DNA from: Butyriboletus loyo
Taxonomy: Eukaryota > Basidiomycota > Agaricomycetes > Boletales > Boletaceae
Length of the DNA: 64,000 bases
Assembly: GCA_038093515.1 (NCBI GenBank)
Contig: JBBPSI010000109.1
Coordinates: 23,347-87,346, forward strand
Reading direction: 5' to 3'
Part shown: positions 51,126 through 60,496 of the stretch, in pieces
Position numbering within the stretch: the first letter of the stretch is position 1
Layout of the letters: the number at the start of each line of letters is the position of its first letter
The notes under the pieces: generated by a model
Seen by the model: only the letters and a program-made list of their open reading frames with translations
Database searches by the model: none
Told to the model about the DNA's origin: nothing
Program-made: the position numbers and the translations under genes

Positions 51126-51190
51126 TGCCTTTCTTTCAGAAGAAAGGATTGAGAAGATGTAATTTTTCCCTCCAAATATGATCCTGTATC

Positions 51191-51618
51191 TGTTACGGTA
51201 GTGGTATACTTTTTCTCTCCATTACCGTTGGGACTACTTCACTCGCCTAGCCTTTTGCTAGTGCCCGTTGAGCGGTACGAGCCGCTCTAGCTTATGTCAT
51301 CACTTCTCGCGCACGGACGCGCTTTCTCTCATACTCCGGAATCTTCTAGAGTATTCCTTCCGTATATGTAACTTCCCTTCTCGCGACTCGATTAGGGACA
51401 TGGTCTGTGCGCAGACCTCAGTAGTATAAAGGCTCTGCCTTTCCACCATGTACATTATCTAGTTCTACGCAGTAACCTGCTAGCAATTAGTTTCACTCCA
51501 GACTCTTAGTGTGCGCACTAAGACATAGTCTGAGACCCAGCTCAGAAACGCTTTACGAGTCTTGAGGCCACTCCAGAGTGCCTCCTCGCTGTTCTAGTTG
51601 TTAGCGCCCAGCGTAACA
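51191..51618 (+). repeat. Element A 5' LTR
   Basis: 428 bp, starts TGTTACGG and ends GCGTAACA (inverted terminal bases). A tagtataaag TATA box lies near 51422-51431. Confidence 0.92.
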
Positions 51619-51817
51619 AAAGAACTAGATCTTCCTCTCGCTTCTGCTCTTCAGCAGTAAAGCCGCCCCACCCTCGCCCAACATTTCCATCCAACGTCCC
51701 AGACGCGTCGGTCGTTCTTTCCGCGTTCCCTCTCCCGAACCGGAACCCATCGTCGTCGACAATCCGTCGCCGCCACACTCTCCCGCCCCGCCAAACCCTG
51801 AACCCGAGTTTTCCCCT

Positions 51818-53014
51818 TTGCCCCAGTTAGACCCCGAACCCTCATACCAACCCGAGGACCAGGGTCTAGGGCAGGAAGACGAGTCAGCACCCAGCGACGA
51901 CGGCTATCAAAGCGATTGGCTCGACAGAACCCCCCACGTTTCCCCACACAACTCCCGCTCTCCCTCCCCGCCGTATTACCCTCCCGCAGACCCCTCTGAC
52001 GACGAAGACGACGACGAGATGTCCGACAAAGGAAAGATCGTCCCCAAGGACTTCTCCGGACTCAACGAGGATGCCTCACGATGGCTCCTCGCCATGCGCA
52101 CATACTTCGCCGCCAACCAAAATGCGTTCCCCGACGACGAGTCCAAAATCAATGCCCTCCTCATGAAAATGAGCGAAGGAAAAGGCAAAACGTTCTCCGA
52201 AGGCTGGATGGGCCTTCTCCTAGATGGGACCCCTACTCCGCGACAAAGGGAGTTCACCACCGTCTGTGAAGACTTCCATCGCGTCTTCCATCCCTTCGAC
52301 GTCGGAGAGAGTGCTCGCATCGACCTCGGGAACCTAAACCAAAACCGAGCAAACAAGAAGGACGGATACGACACTTACGTCACGGAGTTCCAGCTCCTCG
52401 CCGCCAAGTCTGGAATCATAGATGAGAAAGCGCTCATCGAGTGGTTCATCCGCGGTCTCGACCCCCGCCTCGCAGAGTCTGTCCTCTCGTGCGAGAAACC
52501 CCCTACTACGCTTGCCGGATGGGCTGAGAAAACATCCGCTTTCCACGCGCAACACAAGCGCATTGACGACCTCCGCGCAGGGAAGCGCTACATTCCCACC
52601 TTCTCCTCTTCCTCGAAACCCTCGTCCAACCGAAGGGACCCCAACGCTATGGACGTAGACGCCGTCCGACTTACTCCAGTACAACGTGCGGAGTACATGA
52701 AGCAGAACAAATGCTTCGTATGCCACCAAGTCGGATGCCGCTCTACCAACCATCCCCGTTCCCCACGCAACGGACAAAACTCCCGAGGACCACCCCCTCG
52801 TCCCCCTCGCAACCCTCAGCGCACACGCGCCGCCGTCGTCACGCAACAAGAGCCTAAGCCCTCCCCACTCGTCGACTACTTGTCCGAGTTGAAAGGTCGA
52901 GGCACCCAACAAGAAGATGTCCTGAACGTGCTCAAAGCATGTTTCAATGAGGACGAAGAAAAGCTGCCCGTCGCAGCAACCAAGGTGGCCGAAGAATGGC
53001 CAAAGGATTTTTAG
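51818..53014 (+). CDS. gag: Element A gag polyprotein
   Basis: Capsid/nucleocapsid protein. The open frame begins well upstream of 51818 with no ATG; the first in-frame ATG is 52019 (MSDKGKIVPKDFSGLNED), so the true start is uncertain. The capsid-like core runs ASRWLLAMRTYFAANQNAFP to KTSAFHAQHKRIDDLRAGKR. The C-terminus has one zinc-knuckle-like motif CFVCHQVGCRSTNH, in which the third ligand is Cys and the fourth His instead of the usual order. A basic RPPRNPQRTRA patch follows. The stop overlaps the pol start by 19 nt in the -1 frame. Confidence 0.85.
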   Translation: MPQLDPEPSYQPEDQGLGQEDESAPSDDGYQSDWLDRTPHVSPHNSRSPSPPYYPPADPSDDEDDDEMSDKGKIVPKDFSGLNEDASRWLLAMRTYFAANQNAFPDDESKINALLMKMSEGKGKTFSEGWMGLLLDGTPTPRQREFTTVCEDFHRVFHPFDVGESARIDLGNLNQNRANKKDGYDTYVTEFQLLAAKSGIIDEKALIEWFIRGLDPRLAESVLSCEKPPTTLAGWAEKTSAFHAQHKRIDDLRAGKRYIPTFSSSSKPSSNRRDPNAMDVDAVRLTPVQRAEYMKQNKCFVCHQVGCRSTNHPRSPRNGQNSRGPPPRPPRNPQRTRAAVVTQQEPKPSPLVDYLSELKGRGTQQEDVLNVLKACFNEDEEKLPVAATKVAEEWPKDF

Positions 53015-56000
53015 AAAGGAGGGAAGTTTCGACGTCTTCGCCTCCTCTTGTAATCGCCCCCGTAGTTTTGTCAAACCCAAATGCACAATCAATTCGAGTT
53101 CCAGTATCGTTATTCGTGCATCATGGAGGTCAAATCGTCGACACATTCGCCCTGGTGGACAGCGGCGCTAGCGGATGCTTCATAGACCGGGATCTAGTGA
53201 AGCGAAAGAAACTGCCGATGGAACGGCTACCCAAACCACTAAGTGCCCAAAACGTGGACGGGTCAAACAACCAAGGAGGAGTAATCAGATACAAGGTCAA
53301 CATCTCCATTAGGATTGGAGAAACCGAGGAGGAACGGAGTTTCCTAGTCCTCAATATTGGTAAAGAAAACATGATCCTGGGATTGCCGTGGCTACGAGAG
53401 GCCAACCCGGTAATAGATTGGGCCACTGGCCACATCGATCTCCCCGATCAGATCAAGAAGCCCCGACACGACTCCCCTCGGGCAATCGCTCAACGGTACC
53501 TGGTACGGTACCTTGACTTGGACCCAGACTCCAAGATCGCCAAGCTCTGGAAGAAGCGAGTAGACGCTTCAGCAAGGGAAGCTTACCCTATTCGAAAAGC
53601 AACTATCGCGACAGAGATCGCCGCCCAAGTCACCAAGGAGAAAGCGGTTCTCCCTACCCCGTTCGCTGCCTTCGCGGACGTTTTTGACAAAAAGAACACC
53701 GAGGAACTTCCCCCATCCCGATCTTTCGATCACGCCATCGACCTCGACAAAGACTTTGTCCCAAAAGTCGCCAAGGTCTATCCCTTGAACCCGAAGGAGT
53801 CGGAAGCCTGCAAAGCTTTCGTCGAGGAACATCTCAAGTCGGGAAAGATCACTCCCTCGAAGTCTCCTCAAGCCGCCCCCTTCTTCTTCGTATCAAAGAA
53901 GGATGGCTCATTACGCCCCTGTCAGGACTATAGGTACCTGAACTCTCATACTGTCAAAAACGCCTACCCTCTCCCTCTCATTTCCGACCTCGTCGATCGC
54001 CTCAAGGGATCGAAGATCTTCACCAAGATGGATATCCGCTGGGGATACAACAATGTCCTCATCAAGCCGAACGACCGCTGGAAGGCGGCCTTCATTACTC
54101 CCCAAGGGCTGTTCGAGCCCACCGTAATGTTCTTCGGACTTTGCAACTCCCCAGCCACGTTCCAAGCTTTGATGGACCATATCTTCGGCGACCTTATGGC
54201 AGAAGGGTGGTTGATCATCTACATGGACGACCTCTTGATCCACTCCGCCACCTCCGCCGAACACGAAGCACGAACGATCCGTGTCCTGGAGCGACTTCGC
54301 GAACACAAGTTGTTCCTCAAACTGGAAAAGTGTTCGTTCGATGCCGAAGAAGTGGAATACCTCGGGATGATGGTCCGAGAAGGGCAGGTCAAGATGGACC
54401 CGACCAAATTGAAAGCCATTCGCGAATGGAACCCCCCGACCTCGGTGAAGGCAGTCAGGTCCTTCATCGGGTTTTGCAATTTTTATCGCAGGTTCATACA
54501 GGACTTCTCTCACATCGCGAAGCCACTGCACGACCTAACCAAGAAGAACTCCCCATGGGCTTGGACTCCGGCTTGCGAACAAGCATTCCAAGCGATCAAA
54601 CAGTCGTTCTTACGACAACCCGTCCTCTCTATGCCCGACGTCACGAAGCCGTTTGCCGTGATGACGGATGCCTCCCTCACTGCTACTGGAGCAGTACTCA
54701 TGCAAAAGGATGTCAATGGTGACCTGCACCCTTGCGCCTACTTGTCTAAGACGCTCTCGCCCGCTGAGCGCAACTACGATATCTATGATCGCGAGTTACT
54801 CGCGGTCATTCACGCGCTAGAAGAATGGCGCCACTACCTGCGCGGTACCGGTCATCAGGTGGAGATTCTCACCGACCACAAGAATCTCACCTACTTCCGC
54901 CAACCGAATAAGTTGTCTCGTCGACAAGCGCGTTGGCTTATGTTCTTGCAGGATTTCGACCTGCATTTTCATCACATCCCCGGAACTCAGATGGGCCCCG
55001 CAGACGCCCTATCCCGCCGTGACGACGTTGACACTTCCACCGACAACCAGGAAGTGACTCTCCTCCCAGAAAACCTCTTTGCTCGAAAAATCGACGTTGC
55101 CCTCGCAGAGAAAATCGCTGCCTCCACCCCCGGTGACCCCATGATAAAGAGGTGCATGCAGGCCCTTTATGAGGATTCACCCCTTTTTCCCAAGATGAAC
55201 GCTGGCGATTGGGACTTCGACGGAAAGGAATTGTACTTCCGCAAGAAGCGGTATATTCCCGAAGCCGCACGTGTCGACCTCATCCGATCCTTGCACGAGA
55301 GTCCTGCTGGTGGTCACGGTGGTATTTTCCGCACCCAGAATATGGTGCAACGAGATTATTGGTGGCCCGGTATGGCTAATTTAGTCCGCCGTTTCGTCTC
55401 GGGCTGTGCCGTATGTCAAGCGCATAAAGTCAACACTCACCCCACCGTGCCCCCTCTCACCCCTCTGGCCAGCGTGGCCTCTCGTCCTTTTGAGCAAGTC
55501 TCGGTCGACCTCATCACCGGTCTTCCTTCTTCTTTAGGTTATGATTCAGTCATGGTCGTGGTAGACCATGGGCTTACGAAGGGGGTAATTTATTCCCCTT
55601 GCAACAAAGACATCGACGCGGCAGGAGTCGCCAAATTATTTTTCAAAACCGTTTTCCTTCGTTTCGGCCTACACTCCCGCTGTATCTCTGACCGAGGTCC
55701 TCAGTTTGCATCCGCCTTTGCCAGGGAACTCGCGAGACTTCTTGACTACGATCTCGCCCTTTCCTCCGCGTACCACCCGCAAACTGACGGAGAAACCGAA
55801 CGAGTCAACCAGGAATTGGAAACCTACCTACGGATCTTCTGTGATGGCCATCCAGAACGATGGGCCGAACTCCTCCCAATGGCCGAATTCTCGCACAACT
55901 CCATGACTCACTCGTCGACGAATGTGACTCCGTTCTCCCTGATGGTCGGGTATGAACCAAGGTCTTATCCACCAATCGGAAAGACCTTCCTTCCCGCCCT

Positions 56001-56556
56001 GGAATCCAGACTCTCGGAGCTCACGGGAGCCCGAACGGAGGCTTTAGAAGCACATGAGAAAGCACGGCGACTGATGAAGGAACGGATCTCGTCCAAGTTC
56101 CGCCCGTGGAAGACTGGAGACAAGGTTTGGCTAGAAGGACGCAACCTGCGACTCAGGTACCCGTCGAAGAAACTCGCGCCCAGAAGGGAAGGACCGTTCG
56201 AGATCGCTCAGGTGATATCTCCCGTGGCGTACAAACTCCGATTGCCACCGACCTGGAAGATCCATGACGTCTTCCATGCGTCCCTTCTGACCCCTTATCG
56301 TGAAACTGCGGAACATGGTCCGAATTTCACAAACCCTCCTCCGGAAGAAATAGACGGAGATGAAGAGTACGAGATCGATCGGATCTTGTCCCATCGCGGC
56401 TCGAAGGGACGCCGTCAGTTCCTTGTGTCCTGGAAAGGATATTCCGCAGCAGAGAACACCTGGGAACCAAACGGGAACCTGGTCCATGCGCAGGCCTTGC
56501 TCAAGGCTTATAAACTGCGCCACCCGAAGGACTTTCCCTCCCCATCTTCGCAGTAA
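52996..56556 (+). CDS. pol: Element A pol polyprotein with chromodomain
   Basis: 1186 codons, uninterrupted. Aspartic protease with ALVDSGASGCFIDRDLV (about residues 51-67). Reverse transcriptase with FFFVSKKDGSLRPCQDYRYL, ITPQGLFEPTVMFFGLCNSP and IIYMDDLLIHS (YMDD). RNase H with FAVMTDASLTATGAVLMQKD. Integrase with the HHCC zinc finger (HESPAGGHGG to CAVCQ) and catalytic Asp-Asp-Glu: VSVDLITGLP, SDRGPQF, and the Glu in QTDGETERVNQELE. A C-terminal chromodomain EYEIDRILSHRG to FLVSWKGYSAAENTWEP places it among chromoviruses, which may target heterochromatin. All catalytic residues are present, so the protein could be active. Confidence 0.95.
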   Translation: MAKGFLERREVSTSSPPLVIAPVVLSNPNAQSIRVPVSLFVHHGGQIVDTFALVDSGASGCFIDRDLVKRKKLPMERLPKPLSAQNVDGSNNQGGVIRYKVNISIRIGETEEERSFLVLNIGKENMILGLPWLREANPVIDWATGHIDLPDQIKKPRHDSPRAIAQRYLVRYLDLDPDSKIAKLWKKRVDASAREAYPIRKATIATEIAAQVTKEKAVLPTPFAAFADVFDKKNTEELPPSRSFDHAIDLDKDFVPKVAKVYPLNPKESEACKAFVEEHLKSGKITPSKSPQAAPFFFVSKKDGSLRPCQDYRYLNSHTVKNAYPLPLISDLVDRLKGSKIFTKMDIRWGYNNVLIKPNDRWKAAFITPQGLFEPTVMFFGLCNSPATFQALMDHIFGDLMAEGWLIIYMDDLLIHSATSAEHEARTIRVLERLREHKLFLKLEKCSFDAEEVEYLGMMVREGQVKMDPTKLKAIREWNPPTSVKAVRSFIGFCNFYRRFIQDFSHIAKPLHDLTKKNSPWAWTPACEQAFQAIKQSFLRQPVLSMPDVTKPFAVMTDASLTATGAVLMQKDVNGDLHPCAYLSKTLSPAERNYDIYDRELLAVIHALEEWRHYLRGTGHQVEILTDHKNLTYFRQPNKLSRRQARWLMFLQDFDLHFHHIPGTQMGPADALSRRDDVDTSTDNQEVTLLPENLFARKIDVALAEKIAASTPGDPMIKRCMQALYEDSPLFPKMNAGDWDFDGKELYFRKKRYIPEAARVDLIRSLHESPAGGHGGIFRTQNMVQRDYWWPGMANLVRRFVSGCAVCQAHKVNTHPTVPPLTPLASVASRPFEQVSVDLITGLPSSLGYDSVMVVVDHGLTKGVIYSPCNKDIDAAGVAKLFFKTVFLRFGLHSRCISDRGPQFASAFARELARLLDYDLALSSAYHPQTDGETERVNQELETYLRIFCDGHPERWAELLPMAEFSHNSMTHSSTNVTPFSLMVGYEPRSYPPIGKTFLPALESRLSELTGARTEALEAHEKARRLMKERISSKFRPWKTGDKVWLEGRNLRLRYPSKKLAPRREGPFEIAQVISPVAYKLRLPPTWKIHDVFHASLLTPYRETAEHGPNFTNPPPEEIDGDEEYEIDRILSHRGSKGRRQFLVSWKGYSAAENTWEPNGNLVHAQALLKAYKLRHPKDFPSPSSQ

Positions 56557-56565
56557 CACTCGAAA

Positions 56566-57837
56566 ATGTCCATCTCCCCAGTCGAAAACAACGCTTCCTC
56601 TGCTGCCAACGACAACAATGAAAACCTTCCCCTTCCGCCGCAACCCCCAGTCCGCTCTTCTCGCCTTCCTGTTTCTTCCCGCCGCGTTCTCTACGCCGCC
56701 GTTCTCGAAAACCCCGTCGCCACGTACGCGCTTGAACAGCGCATGGACTTCACCGGAGACTACGTCCTCCGCACCCTCGCCTCTCTATACCGCTCGTACG
56801 CCCTCGCCCGTACCGTCCACACACGTCTGTGCCCAGACAACCAACCCCCCGTCTATGCCGCCGCCCTTGAGTCATCCTTGATGGAGGCTAGGGGCTATAC
56901 CCTTGACATCCTCCACGCCGAAGGATTCGGTTACGTGGTGGACCAGCTGCTGCCAGGTATTCTGGCCCCCGTCCTCAGACCCATCCTCATCGCGCTTGCT
57001 CCTAGGGAGCGGCAATTCTACCTCCATTCCGCCGACCGCATCGGCTACCTCCGTCCCATGGCTCGCGGCCCCAATCCAGTGCCTCGTCCTCCCCCGGCAA
57101 GATCTCCTTCGCCTGTACCTGTTCCAGCGCCACCCGCTCGAGAGTCGCCTGCAACCACGCTGGTAGCAGACTCGTCTCGTGAGACAACAGGAGAGTCCCT
57201 GGAGTCCTTTCGGACCGACGTCGACGAGCCCCAGGTCGCTCGTCGACACTCCCCCCTACCGCCTCGTACAGTGCGTCGCCAACCTCGCCAGGCGTTACTC
57301 CAGGTCGGAGCAATCCCTGGATCCGTCACCCTTACCGCCGCCGGACGAAGAATTGCCAACAGAGCCGTCCGCTCCGTCACCCCCCAACCATCCACCCGCC
57401 GAGGCACGCCCTCCATCCAGCTCATTCCCCGTGTCACTACCCCTGCCGTCGCAGCTGGTAGCTCTAATGACTCCTCCTACGGACCCCCGCCACCCTACCT
57501 CGCCAACCGGGGCACTCGTGATTCCCCTATCATCGTCGACGACAGATCTCCTGACCCCAGCCCGGGCCTTACTCGACCTCGCCTCGTCCGCCCGCAACTC
57601 TGCTTCGAGTGCGGGACCGTCGGCCACTTCCGCAGAGACTGCCCCAACTACACCTGTCCGTTCTGTCACCGCATCGCCCCTGGTCATATACAGGAGTTTT
57701 GCCCAGAACGCGTCTGCGGCTTATGCGGCGCCATTGGCCATATCGTCGCCAACTGCACGTTCCGGGACGACGCGTGGGCGGAGTTACCTGCCGATGATCC
57801 TTATGACTACGACTTCAACGAGGGAGCGTCTCAGTGA
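56566..57837 (+). CDS. Element A third ORF: triple zinc-knuckle protein
   Basis: 423 codons starting 10 nt after the pol stop, in the position where env-like ORFs sit. The N-terminal third is helical (VLYAAVLENPVATYALEQRM; LDILHAEGFGYVVDQLLPGI). The middle is Pro/Ser/Arg-rich and probably disordered. The C-terminus has three zinc knuckles close together: CFECGTVGHFRRDC, CPFCHRIAPGHIQEFC (longer spacing) and CGLCGAIGHIVANC, then an acidic end. There is no signal peptide or membrane helix, so it is not an envelope protein. A nucleic-acid-binding accessory role is inferred. A near-identical reading frame is kept in element C. Confidence 0.85.
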   Translation: MSISPVENNASSAANDNNENLPLPPQPPVRSSRLPVSSRRVLYAAVLENPVATYALEQRMDFTGDYVLRTLASLYRSYALARTVHTRLCPDNQPPVYAAALESSLMEARGYTLDILHAEGFGYVVDQLLPGILAPVLRPILIALAPRERQFYLHSADRIGYLRPMARGPNPVPRPPPARSPSPVPVPAPPARESPATTLVADSSRETTGESLESFRTDVDEPQVARRHSPLPPRTVRRQPRQALLQVGAIPGSVTLTAAGRRIANRAVRSVTPQPSTRRGTPSIQLIPRVTTPAVAAGSSNDSSYGPPPPYLANRGTRDSPIIVDDRSPDPSPGLTRPRLVRPQLCFECGTVGHFRRDCPNYTCPFCHRIAPGHIQEFCPERVCGLCGAIGHIVANCTFRDDAWAELPADDPYDYDFNEGASQ

Positions 57838-57875
57838 AGGGAGTATTCAAGTTGTGGAGTCGGAGTCTCCACCAT

Positions 57876-57888
57876 GGGAAGGGGGTAA
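57876..57888 (+). other. Polypurine tract of element A
   Basis: GGGAAGGGGGTAA immediately before the 3' LTR, the normal site for plus-strand priming. Confidence 0.8.
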
Positions 57889-58312
57889 TGTTACGGTAGT
57901 GGTATACTTTTTCTCTCCATTACCGTTGGGACTACTTCACTCGCCTAGCCTTTTGCTAGTGCCCGTTGAGCGGTACGAGCCGCTCTAGCTTAGTCATCAC
58001 TTCTCGCGCACGGACGCGCTTTCTCTCATACTCCGGAATCTTCTAGAGTATTCCTTCCGTATATGTAACTTCCCTTCTCGCGAGATTAGGGACATGGTCT
58101 GTGCGCAGACCTCAGTAGTATAAAGGCTCTGCCTTTCCACCATGTACATTATCTAGTTCTACGCAGTAACCTGCTAGCAATTAGTTTCACTCCAGACTCT
58201 TAGTGTGCGCACTAAGACATAGTCTGAGACCCAGCTCAGAAACGCTTTAAGAGTCTTGAGGCCACTCCAGAGTGCCTCCTCGCTGTTCTAGTTGTTAGCG
58301 CCCAGCGTAACA
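57889..58312 (+). repeat. Element A 3' LTR
   Basis: 424 bp, TGTTACGG to GCGTAACA. Nearly identical to 51191-51618 apart from a 1-nt and a 3-nt deletion and one base change. Confidence 0.92.
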
Positions 58313-58830
58313 TTGCTGTTGCGCAAGCAACGCACAGTCGAATGCTAGTGCGAATACCGTTGCCACAAGCGGTCCTATACGACAGTTGCAGGTCTACACA
58401 AAGACCTGGCAGGGATGATTCTGGAGCTTCAACTTAATCCTCAACTGTTGCCAGCGAATAGACAAGTGGTTAAAACTAGGGAATCCTAGTCTAACCACGA
58501 GCCTTTATATATTGTACAGAAGTGCGCACAGACCATGCTGTGCGTGAGATAAACTACTATACATGGATAGACTAAAGAAGAGAAGCGCAACGGTGATTAA
58601 CCACACGAGGCGCGGGGATCATAAAGAAGAGAAGTAAACGGAGATTAAATACATGTGTCGTGACGTCATAGAGTCTAGGCCTGGTCTAGGCCATGACATC
58701 ATATGCTTAGTCAGCAAGAGATCACATGTAAGTTCCCACGATCACGTGCGCTATGTCACGTGACCTTTGAAAGTGAAAACGACTAAGTCCGAATTGAAAG
58801 TGTATGAAGTGTACGAATAAAATGTTATGA
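58313..58830. other. Spacer, possible LTR remnant on the minus strand
   Basis: Read on the minus strand it holds an atatataaag TATA-like element (about 58503-58512) and paired tgtgcgcac-type repeats. This suggests a degenerate LTR of another family 3' of the element B gag. It does not match the putative 5' LTR of element B. Confidence 0.35.
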
Positions 58831-59799
58831 TTATAACAATTGCTGCCATACTTTTGGGTAAGCGTTGGAACCAGCTTTGTCCTGATGGTTAGGGTTCTGG
58901 GGACAATTGGGGCGGATATGCCCGACATTGCCGCAGCCAAAACAAGTCCTAGTTTTGGGACCTGATTGCTGGGCGCTGAGATCCATCGGGGCGCCACGCC
59001 CTGGCTGAGTCCCGACAGCAGTATAGCCGGGAGGAGGTCCTTTAGGAGCCAGGTAACTACGTTGCGGCTGTTGGGAATAAGGGCGCCATTGTCGGGCTTG
59101 CCCGTTACCCCTTTCGGCCTGCATCTGTTCAAAGACTTGGCCCATCCTCTGAATTTCCTCTGTAAGGAGGGAGAAATCTGTCAATGTATCTTCGTCGACA
59201 GTCAAGCAGACCTGCTTGTATACTTCGTACTTTACAGCACGCTTGAGGAGTTCAACCGCATGTTTCGGCTCGCACTCCGATTGACGATAGAGGACCTTGA
59301 ACCTCTCGAGGAATCCATCGATTTGTTGTTGACCCTGGGTAAGGGCCGTTAATTTGATCAATGCCTGATGTGCCAAGACGTCGATCTGGAAGTGACTCCG
59401 TATGGTGTCCTGAAGGGTGTCCCATTCAGGCCATGCCAGATCTCCCTTTTTTCCCCTAGGTCTATCTTTGGGGTCGATGTATTTTTCCTTGTCGGTGACG
59501 TAGTCTTCTAGGAGGATTTGGGAAAAGTCCTGACCCTTTCCCTTAATGCGGCTAAGAACTGCCACGGTCCGGAGTTTGTCGGTCTTCCAGTTATTGACGG
59601 AGACCCAGACTTTGAGGGAGGTCCACCAGTGGTGGAACTTTTCCCGATCGCCATCCCATTCTCCTGGGTCAGCAACCTTCTTTGAAATTCCTCCTTGCTG
59701 ATCTTTTTCCATCCACTGCGCGAAGAGGGCACACAGGGTTTGGTCGTCGAATCCTGGGGTGGGGGCATGTGGAGTGTGAGAAGGCCCAGGGTCTGACAT
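58831..59799 (-). CDS. gag: Element B gag protein
   Basis: 322 codons, intact, starts MSDPGPSHTPHAPTPGFDDQ. The capsid-like part includes EKFHHWWTSLKVWVSVNNWK, WPEWDTLQDTIRSHFQID and IDGFLERFKVLYRQSECEPK, the retrotransposon gag helical fold. A Gln/Pro-rich linker leads to one canonical CCHC knuckle CFGCGNVGHIRPNC. It is unlike element A gag and belongs to a different retrotransposon lineage. The intact frame without pol suggests a recently active non-autonomous element or a recent deletion. Confidence 0.85.
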   Translation of the reverse strand: MSDPGPSHTPHAPTPGFDDQTLCALFAQWMEKDQQGGISKKVADPGEWDGDREKFHHWWTSLKVWVSVNNWKTDKLRTVAVLSRIKGKGQDFSQILLEDYVTDKEKYIDPKDRPRGKKGDLAWPEWDTLQDTIRSHFQIDVLAHQALIKLTALTQGQQQIDGFLERFKVLYRQSECEPKHAVELLKRAVKYEVYKQVCLTVDEDTLTDFSLLTEEIQRMGQVFEQMQAERGNGQARQWRPYSQQPQRSYLAPKGPPPGYTAVGTQPGRGAPMDLSAQQSGPKTRTCFGCGNVGHIRPNCPQNPNHQDKAGSNAYPKVWQQLL

Positions 59800-60425
59800 T
59801 CTTTTCTTGTCATCTACCGGGAAATCCTCCGAAGTTTCAGAACCCAGTTTGATTTAGTTCCAATTTTGTTGGTCCCACTCATGATTGGAAAATTCACCGT
59901 CGCCTTGGGGGTGTTGTACAGTAGGAAAGGAAAGTTTGGCGGTGAATTTGTTTCGGTTAAAAGATAGGGTGATGGTTTCGGAATTGGTAAAGTCCGAGCA
60001 GGCGCACCGAGGGCAACGAAGGATGCAAGGGTAAACCTATCAGTGGAAAGACTCACTGATAATACGAGAGTGAGAGTATCGCAAACAGAGTATAAGGAGC
60101 AAGGCTCAACTTAGAGATATCGCAGTAGTGATGATAGAACTGAAAGATCTAGAGAAAAGCGACAAGCCATAAGGGCTGTCTTATATACAGTACATGAGTG
60201 TTTGTACTTATGTTCTGTATAGTACCTTTATAAGGTATAGTATGAAATACATGACGATATGATAGAGATAAGAGATAAGACTAAACATATCGTCCAATAG
60301 CATAATAAGAGCTATTTGTAATGTGATAAGCGTGACTAGGTCTAGACAATGATGTCATATAGACCAGTCTAGAAACGTAGTGGCTGTAAGTGAAATACAG
60401 AAATAGAACACTACCGTTTCAACAG
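58831..60425 (-). mobile_element. Element B: gag-only retroelement remnant
   Basis: On the minus strand a putative 5' LTR (about 60425 down to 60060, starting TGTTGAAACGGTAG and holding a cttataaagg TATA box) is followed by a leader and an intact gag ORF. There is no protease, reverse transcriptase or integrase between gag and the 3' LTR of element A. Either an internal deletion or a non-autonomous element. The LTR limits are uncertain. Confidence 0.55.
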
Positions 60426-60496
60426 ATGGTGTAAGGTTGAGTTTGTTTTGCGACGATTGTGTTGAAAACTTTAAGCACGATTATGAGAGTGGTAAC
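59800..60496. other. Leader and LTR-like DNA of element B
   Basis: See element B. No gene. AT-rich between 60180 and 60330. Confidence 0.4.

Larger units (their letters stand above)
51191..58312 (+). mobile_element. Element A: near-complete Ty3/gypsy chromovirus
   Basis: A 7.1 kb LTR retrotransposon: 5' LTR, gag, pol (protease, RT, RNase H, integrase, chromodomain), an extra zinc-knuckle ORF, polypurine tract, 3' LTR. The LTRs differ by one substitution and two small indels (1 and 3 nt), so insertion was recent. The five bases on each side (gtatc, ttgct) do not match, so no target-site duplication is seen. Confidence 0.93.

Noticed and set aside
51818..51820. Gag start at 51818
   Set aside because: The codon is TTG, not ATG. 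The frame is open further upstream and the first ATG is 52019, so 51818 only marks a convenient limit.
56566..57837. Envelope protein in the env position of element A
   Set aside because: No signal peptide, no transmembrane helix and no glycosylated ectodomain; the C-terminus is zinc knuckles.
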